From Syntrophaceae bacterium UBA6255 (lineage in GTDB: Bacteria > Desulfobacterota > Syntrophia > Syntrophales > Smithellaceae), in contig DJVN01000090.1 of assembly GCA_002441205.1 (NCBI GenBank), positions 1-19,120 on the forward strand: a DNA stretch of 19,120 bases, written 5' to 3'. The position numbers and the translations under genes are program-made. Below are positions 15,350 through 19,120 of this stretch, piece by piece. Below the pieces are notes generated by a model that was not told the origin of the DNA, did not search any database, and saw nothing but the letters and a program-made list of their open reading frames with translations. Every line of letters begins with the position of its first letter. The stretch's first letter is position 1.

Positions 15350-15862
15350 TTATTTATGCTCGAGTTCCACGCGCGTTGATTCCAGAAAACGGCTCAGGAA
15401 ATTGAAGTAGCTGACGCAGAGAATAATTTCGGTTGCACCGCGTGTTCCATAACGCTCCAGAATTTTAGCAAGGGCATCGTCGCTGAGCCGGACATCGCGG
15501 CTGATTTCATCGGCCACACGGCAAAGCAGATTCCCCTCTTCGTTGAGCGAAGTAACCGGCTCCTCGGTACGAATAATATCTATCTCTTTATCCGTTACAT
15601 TGTAATGTTTAGCCACCACTACGTGATGTGTCCATTCATAAACTGATTTTGTCACATGCGCTACCCTCAGCACGGCGATCTCCCGTTTGCGCGGATCGAA
15701 TTCACTGTAAAACAAAACGGACTGTGCCAACTCCAGAAATCCTTTTACGCTGGCCGGCGCGTTGGCCACCATCCGGGCGACATTCATGGGAAACGATTCA
15801 ACAATTGCTTTAACTTCCGGAGAAAGACTTTCCATTTCCGGATAAGGAATGCGAGGTGCCAT
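15350..15862 (-). CDS. carboxymuconolactone decarboxylase / AhpD-fold protein
   Basis: This 170-residue all-helical protein matches the CMD/AhpD superfamily: RKREIAVLRVAHVTKSVYEWTHH (58-80) is the signature helix, with E76, W77 and H80 in the EWxxHxxxA arrangement. The CxxC redox pair of AhpD is absent, so peroxidase function by thiols is unlikely. The EWxxH subgroup includes gamma-carboxymuconolactone-decarboxylase-like proteins with decarboxylase, hydrolase or unknown activity. ATG 15862 has AAAGGAG at six bases' spacing. Only 10 bases separate it from the upstream VOC-fold gene, suggesting co-translation and a related step, possibly on the same intermediate. Confidence 0.85.
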   Translation of the reverse strand: MAPRIPYPEMESLSPEVKAIVESFPMNVARMVANAPASVKGFLELAQSVLFYSEFDPRKREIAVLRVAHVTKSVYEWTHHVVVAKHYNVTDKEIDIIRTEEPVTSLNEEGNLLCRVADEISRDVRLSDDALAKILERYGTRGATEIILCVSYFNFLSRFLESTRVELEHK

Positions 15863-15872
15863 TTTTACTCCT

Positions 15873-16484
15873 TTAAAATGAAAGGCATCTTATGCCGGTT
15901 AATTTTTCCAGTCGTCCGAGGCTGTGATAAATTGCCCCCGGAGGCTTGACTCCAACACCAAGAAATCTCATGTCAATGAATTCCAGGATAATACCTGCCT
16001 GAGCTACCGTGTCCATATAAGCAAAATCGGTGACTATCGGAAAGGATTTTATTTGCCCTCTTACCCACGTCTTGCAACCGGATTTTTCAAGTTCCTGTTG
16101 ATATGCATCCACATTCTTTACCATAAATCCCAGATGCTGCACGACCATCCGGCATTTTTCATCCACACAGGTTTTATAAAAAGCAGACCCTACACCCGGC
16201 TCCAGAAGTTCAACCTCGTATCCTTTATATATGGCCATGCCGAGCTTGCCGCTGAATGTTTTACTTTCCCCGCGCTCGTTCCAGAATTTGAGTGTATCGG
16301 AAGCAATGAAGAAAGGACCGATTCCTTTTTCTTCCAGTTCCTCCGCTGCAGTTTCGACATCCGGCACAACAACACCCAGCTGACGAACTTCCGGAAAATT
16401 GTGTTTTTTGCGGAAATCTTTGGCTATCCGGGATACGGTATCATCAATATTATCGTCTTTTAACAAATCGTCAAAATATATCAT
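15873..16484 (-). CDS. VOC-fold (glyoxalase/methylmalonyl-CoA epimerase-like) protein
   Basis: This 203-residue protein has two beta-alpha-beta-beta-beta modules: residues 33-94 (RQLGVVVPDVETAAEELEEKG) and 116-170 (QHLGFMVKNVDAYQQELEKSG). In vicinal-oxygen-chelate enzymes each module supplies metal ligands. Here the expected first His is Q35, while E92, H117 and E169 (LEFID) are in ligand positions, so a metal site is plausible but altered. A roughly 30-residue N-terminal helix and a 30-residue C-terminal tail are extra to the fold. Possible activities are epimerisation of an acyl-CoA, isomerisation or lyase reactions. ATG 16484 has a very strong purine-rich ribosome binding site (AAGGGGAGGGG at 16499-16489). 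Confidence 0.75.
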   Translation of the reverse strand: MIYFDDLLKDDNIDDTVSRIAKDFRKKHNFPEVRQLGVVVPDVETAAEELEEKGIGPFFIASDTLKFWNERGESKTFSGKLGMAIYKGYEVELLEPGVGSAFYKTCVDEKCRMVVQHLGFMVKNVDAYQQELEKSGCKTWVRGQIKSFPIVTDFAYMDTVAQAGIILEFIDMRFLGVGVKPPGAIYHSLGRLEKLTGIRCLSF

Positions 16485-16578
16485 ATCACCCCTCCCCTTG
16501 CTTCCTCTATTATTACCTTAAATCTTTTATACCGATTTCGCCGCGTTAACCACCGCTTTTTTCATTAATCACTTCTTA

Positions 16579-17406
16579 TTATAAAAGCATCTTCTCAATA
16601 ATTAAATTATAGGTATCATTGGCCCGTTGAGAAATGCGTTTGGTAAACCAGGCCGCCCAGGCCTCCGGACCGACGGGAACAACCGATTTGTTTCTGCGCA
16701 CGGCCTTTAAAACGGCTTTGGCCACCCGATCCGGCAGCCAGCCGTAATTAGCATATATTTTTTCCAGAGTTTTGCGATTGGCAACCGCATCCTCTCTTAT
16801 ATTCATGCGGCCTCCGGCTACGATATTTGTACGGATCAATCCCGGACAGATTGTGCTCACGCCGATATTGTATTTGCGCACTTCCGCACGCATGGATTCT
16901 CCCAGCGCAGCCACGGCAAACTTGGTCGTACAGTAGGCTGGAGTTCCGGGTGTAGCGCAAAGTCCCATCTGGGAAGAGGTATTGACGATATGTCCATATT
17001 TCTGTTTGATCATTATCGGCAGGAAAGCCTTTACGCCATAGAGCACACCCCAAAAGTTGATGGAAAAAATCCACTCCCAATCCTCGATGCTCGTATCCGC
17101 CACGCTGCCGCCTACGCTGACTCCGGCGTTGTTGAATAGAATATCAACGCGTCCGCGTTCTTTGAGAACAAACGCAGCCAGATCTTCCACCTCAAAGCGC
17201 TTGGAAACATCCACCGTACGGGTCAGCACCCGGGCGCCTATTTTTTTGATTTCAGCGGCTACTTCATCCAAACGCGCCGGATTATTATCTACAATAATCA
17301 GATCTGCTCCTTTTCTGACAAAGGCCAACGCCGTGGCGCGCCCTATCCCCGATCCCGCTCCGGTGATAACGGTCACTTTGTCTTTAAAATCTTTGATTCC
17401 CGGCAT
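16579..17406 (-). CDS. short-chain dehydrogenase/reductase (SDR)
   Basis: This 275-residue classical SDR has the Rossmann cofactor motif TGAGSGIG (15-22), an Asp (D40) after the second strand that favours NAD over NADP, NNAG (92-95), catalytic S145 region (NTSSQMG), and Y158-x3-K162. PGLIRTNI (188-195) is the usual post-catalytic segment. It would interconvert a hydroxy and a keto group, for example a 3-hydroxyacyl intermediate made by the crotonase-fold neighbour. The frame can be extended to TTG 17433 and ATG 17415, but ATG 17406 has AAGGA eight bases upstream and is preferred. It starts 23 bases after the crotonase-fold gene stop, so the two genes are almost certainly co-transcribed. Confidence 0.88.
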   Translation of the reverse strand: MPGIKDFKDKVTVITGAGSGIGRATALAFVRKGADLIIVDNNPARLDEVAAEIKKIGARVLTRTVDVSKRFEVEDLAAFVLKERGRVDILFNNAGVSVGGSVADTSIEDWEWIFSINFWGVLYGVKAFLPIMIKQKYGHIVNTSSQMGLCATPGTPAYCTTKFAVAALGESMRAEVRKYNIGVSTICPGLIRTNIVAGGRMNIREDAVANRKTLEKIYANYGWLPDRVAKAVLKAVRRNKSVVPVGPEAWAAWFTKRISQRANDTYNLIIEKMLL

Positions 17407-17429
17407 TAAGGTCATCCTTTTAAGCAAGA

Positions 17430-18461
17430 TCAATGTTTAAAATTATACAGTTTGCCTTCTTCCATATGCCTCACTGTTTCCTGTACGACTTGATTAAGTT
17501 CTTCAGTGGTCAACTTTTGACGATCAATGGAATTAACATGTTCATCAAGATAACGGATATAGGCCTGCATGGCGTTAATCGTATCTTCTGTATCCAGGCA
17601 GCGGATGCTTTGTTCCATCTCAATGCTCAACCCATGTCTTAAGGTCGTTTCCATGCCATCATGAACACATTTTTTAATCGCATCTACGGCCGTCATGGGG
17701 CGCTTGCTCATCAGATCGGCAAATTCCTGCACGCGGGTCTTAAATTCGGACTTATCGAAAAATCCGGTAATCAAACCGATGCGCTGTGCTTCCTGAGCGT
17801 TTAACTGATTGCCGCGCAGCATAAATTCCAGCGCTTTGGCCCGGCCGATTAGACGCGGAAGTTTTTGTGAAGAACCGCCGCCGGGCACAATATTTATCAA
17901 CACCTCCGGTTGTCCGAGGGTAAAACCCTTATCGCCCACCATCAAGCGGAAATCAAAACAGGCTGAAAGTTCCGTGCCGCCGCCGTTGCAATTGCCGTTG
18001 ATGGCGGCGATGGTAATTTTATTGAGCCTTTCAATCGCAAAATAAACTCTCTGCATTATAAACCAAAGATACAAGCTCGAAGAATAACCGCTCATGATTT
18101 TGGCGATTTTAAGCATCAATGTTTCGTACCATCTGAAACAATCCATCAGCCAATTGGTATATGTTGTCACGTATTTAAAAATGGCGCCTGTTATTTTGGA
18201 TTTTACGAAAAGATTGAGAAGTAATTTTTTGTTGTCGGTTGATAATGTAAGAAGCTCGGGAATCGAGAAATGCATGATGTAAATATCTTCGATGCCGCCG
18301 GTCAGAATGAATACTCTTACTGAATCATCCCGTGACACCTGTTTGACCATATCAAACAGTTCTTCGAGCATGGCTACAGTCAGGAAATTAACCGGTGGAT
18401 TTTTGATTTCAACCCAGAGAGTTGATTTTTCACGCCGTGTTTTCAAATATTTATATTCCAT
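17430..18461 (-). CDS. crotonase-fold (enoyl-CoA hydratase/isomerase) protein with large insertion
   Basis: The protein has 343 residues against about 260 for a standard enoyl-CoA hydratase. Both acid residues of hydratases are kept: E164 in GGGTELS (160-166) and E186 in GQPEV (183-187), as is the oxyanion glycine (NGNCNGGG). The first oxyanion loop is altered (TGGIEDIYIMHFSIPEL, 54-70), and it is followed by about 50 extra, hydrophobic and aromatic residues (roughly 75-145) before the KITIAAING strand. A tail after about 300 is also longer than usual. It may act on a bulky acyl-CoA or associate with a membrane or partner. ATG 18461 was chosen: GGGGG precedes it and the family start (YLKTRREKSTLWVEI) begins there, whereas an upstream extension to 18608 would overlap the preceding gene. 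Confidence 0.82.
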   Translation of the reverse strand: MEYKYLKTRREKSTLWVEIKNPPVNFLTVAMLEELFDMVKQVSRDDSVRVFILTGGIEDIYIMHFSIPELLTLSTDNKKLLLNLFVKSKITGAIFKYVTTYTNWLMDCFRWYETLMLKIAKIMSGYSSSLYLWFIMQRVYFAIERLNKITIAAINGNCNGGGTELSACFDFRLMVGDKGFTLGQPEVLINIVPGGGSSQKLPRLIGRAKALEFMLRGNQLNAQEAQRIGLITGFFDKSEFKTRVQEFADLMSKRPMTAVDAIKKCVHDGMETTLRHGLSIEMEQSIRCLDTEDTINAMQAYIRYLDEHVNSIDRQKLTTEELNQVVQETVRHMEEGKLYNFKH

Positions 18462-18495
18462 TTTACCCCCATACAAAATTATAATATTTTGTGAT

Positions 18496-18510
18496 TTTAT
18501 CTGAGATAAA
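18496..18510. promoter_or_regulatory. perfect 15-bp palindrome, operator candidate
   Basis: TTTATCT-G-AGATAAA (7-bp arms, one central base) sits in the 68-base gap between the OYE-family stop and the crotonase-fold start. A TATAAT on the minus strand (18486-18481 region) lies between it and the gene but has no clear -35. The palindrome could bind a dimeric regulator. It is too AU-rich and lacks a GC stem, so it is not a convincing terminator. Confidence 0.4.
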
Positions 18511-18529
18511 CATCCCGGTCCTCGACATT

Positions 18530-19120
18530 TTATGCCGGCAGTTTTCCATAATAACATCTGAGAGAATGATTCATTAACCCGAACATACAGTAGCAACAGT
18601 CGATGCATCTGGAATTATCCTGTTTGCCTTCTTTGAATTTTTTTACCAGATTAGGCTCCATGATCAAAGGCCTGCACATGGAAACATAGTCAGCTTTCCC
18701 CCCGTTGATGATGGAATGGATGTCGTTTATGTTTCTTATTCCTCCGACAACAATAACCGGTATATCTATTTTCTGTTTGATTTTTTCAGCAGCAGAAACA
18801 TTGTAGTGATAAATCGGGTCATATCTTTTTACAAATAGAGGCATTGTTTTTTTCAGCATCCTCTTAATGATTCCAGATTTGATTTTTATCGGAAGCATGT
18901 TGGCTATGATCGAGTCCGACGGTATTTGGGGGGCCCTGATCGTGTTGAGTCCGTCGTTCGCTCCGCTCGATACTTCTATCGCGTCAATTCCGGCGTTCTG
19001 AAACATGACTGCCATACGTACGCCTTCATCCATGCTGATGCCATTCTTTAAATAATCGTAGGCACTGAACTTGGCCAGGATTGGATAATTACCGACACGC
19101 TCCCTTGCGCCTTTCATTAT
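18530..19120 (-). CDS. OYE-family FMN/Fe-S oxidoreductase, C-terminal part (5' end outside window)
   Basis: About 196 C-terminal residues of an old-yellow-enzyme-type TIM barrel are visible. RERVGNYPILAKFS is the strand before the active-site face; GIDAIEVSSG and IPVIVVGGIRNINDIHSIINGGKADYVSMCRPLI (given in parts: GGIRN, GKADYVSMCRPL) form the phosphate-binding end for FMN. A cysteine cluster, CxxCxxC and a further Cys 11 residues on (RCIDCCYC...RC), matches the 4Fe-4S site of enoate and 2,4-dienoyl-CoA reductases. The protein stops eight residues after the last Cys, so the C-terminal NAD(P)H/FAD domain of dienoyl-CoA reductases is absent and the donor is probably a separate carrier. The frame is open to the window edge, so the Met near 19117 is not the start. 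Confidence 0.8.
   Translation of the reverse strand: MMKGARERVGNYPILAKFSAYDYLKNGISMDEGVRMAVMFQNAGIDAIEVSSGANDGLNTIRAPQIPSDSIIANMLPIKIKSGIIKRMLKKTMPLFVKRYDPIYHYNVSAAEKIKQKIDIPVIVVGGIRNINDIHSIINGGKADYVSMCRPLIMEPNLVKKFKEGKQDNSRCIDCCYCMFGLMNHSLRCYYGKLPA

Noticed and set aside
16527..16565. 12-codon minus-strand ORF (MKKAVVNAAKSV) in the 94-base gap before the VOC gene
   Set aside because: It is too short to support as a gene, with a weak Shine-Dalgarno; it might be a leader peptide or a remnant, but nothing distinguishes it from chance.
1..19120. Search for mobile elements, tRNA/rRNA genes, phage or defence systems
   Set aside because: No transposase, integrase, terminal repeats, RNA gene structure or known defence domain was recognised; the accessory feel comes only from metabolic genes.

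Overview
The window looks like a moderately AT-rich chromosomal segment from a Gram-negative, probably anaerobic bacterium. An OmpA-type peptidoglycan-binding lipoprotein-like protein, a Tat-exported amidohydrolase, a LysE exporter, class-B (B12-domain) radical SAM enzymes, a DUF362 ferredoxin-type protein and acyl-CoA/enoate enzymes together fit a deltaproteobacterial (Desulfobacterota, Syntrophales-like) background. That assignment is an inference from gene content; no marker gene is present.

Left part, plus strand (1-6221): the end of a membrane protein overlaps (ATGA) a GT-C-like polytopic membrane protein. A near-consensus sigma70 promoter then drives three tandem, closely related B12-domain radical SAM enzymes (about 470 aa each, one gene triplicated). 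No substrate can be read from the sequence. The nearby membrane proteins suggest envelope or glycolipid chemistry, but only weakly.

Middle part (6226-12768): two alpha/beta hydrolases on the minus strand converge with the radical SAM array. A LysE/RhtB-family exporter lies divergent to them. A bidirectional terminator separates it from an OmpA-family protein with a 13-proline, Cys-rich linker, which has its own consensus promoter. An MBL-fold hydrolase (TTG start) and a Tat/lipoprotein amidohydrolase are divergently transcribed from a region holding two face-to-face promoters and an inverted repeat.

Right part, minus strand (12783-19120): seven genes in one orientation, in transcription order: OYE-family FMN/Fe-S oxidoreductase (5' end outside the window), a crotonase-fold protein with a large insertion, a short-chain dehydrogenase, a VOC/glyoxalase-fold protein, a carboxymuconolactone-decarboxylase/AhpD-fold protein, a DUF362 protein with two 4Fe-4S motifs, and an acyl-CoA dehydrogenase with its catalytic Glu in the isovaleryl-CoA-dehydrogenase position. 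This reads as a CoA-thioester catabolic or reductive pathway for an unidentified, probably unsaturated or cyclic substrate, and is the best candidate here for an undescribed metabolic system.

No tRNA, rRNA, CRISPR array, insertion sequence or attachment site was seen. Intergenic stretches are all under 300 bases; their contents are listed where something is visible.
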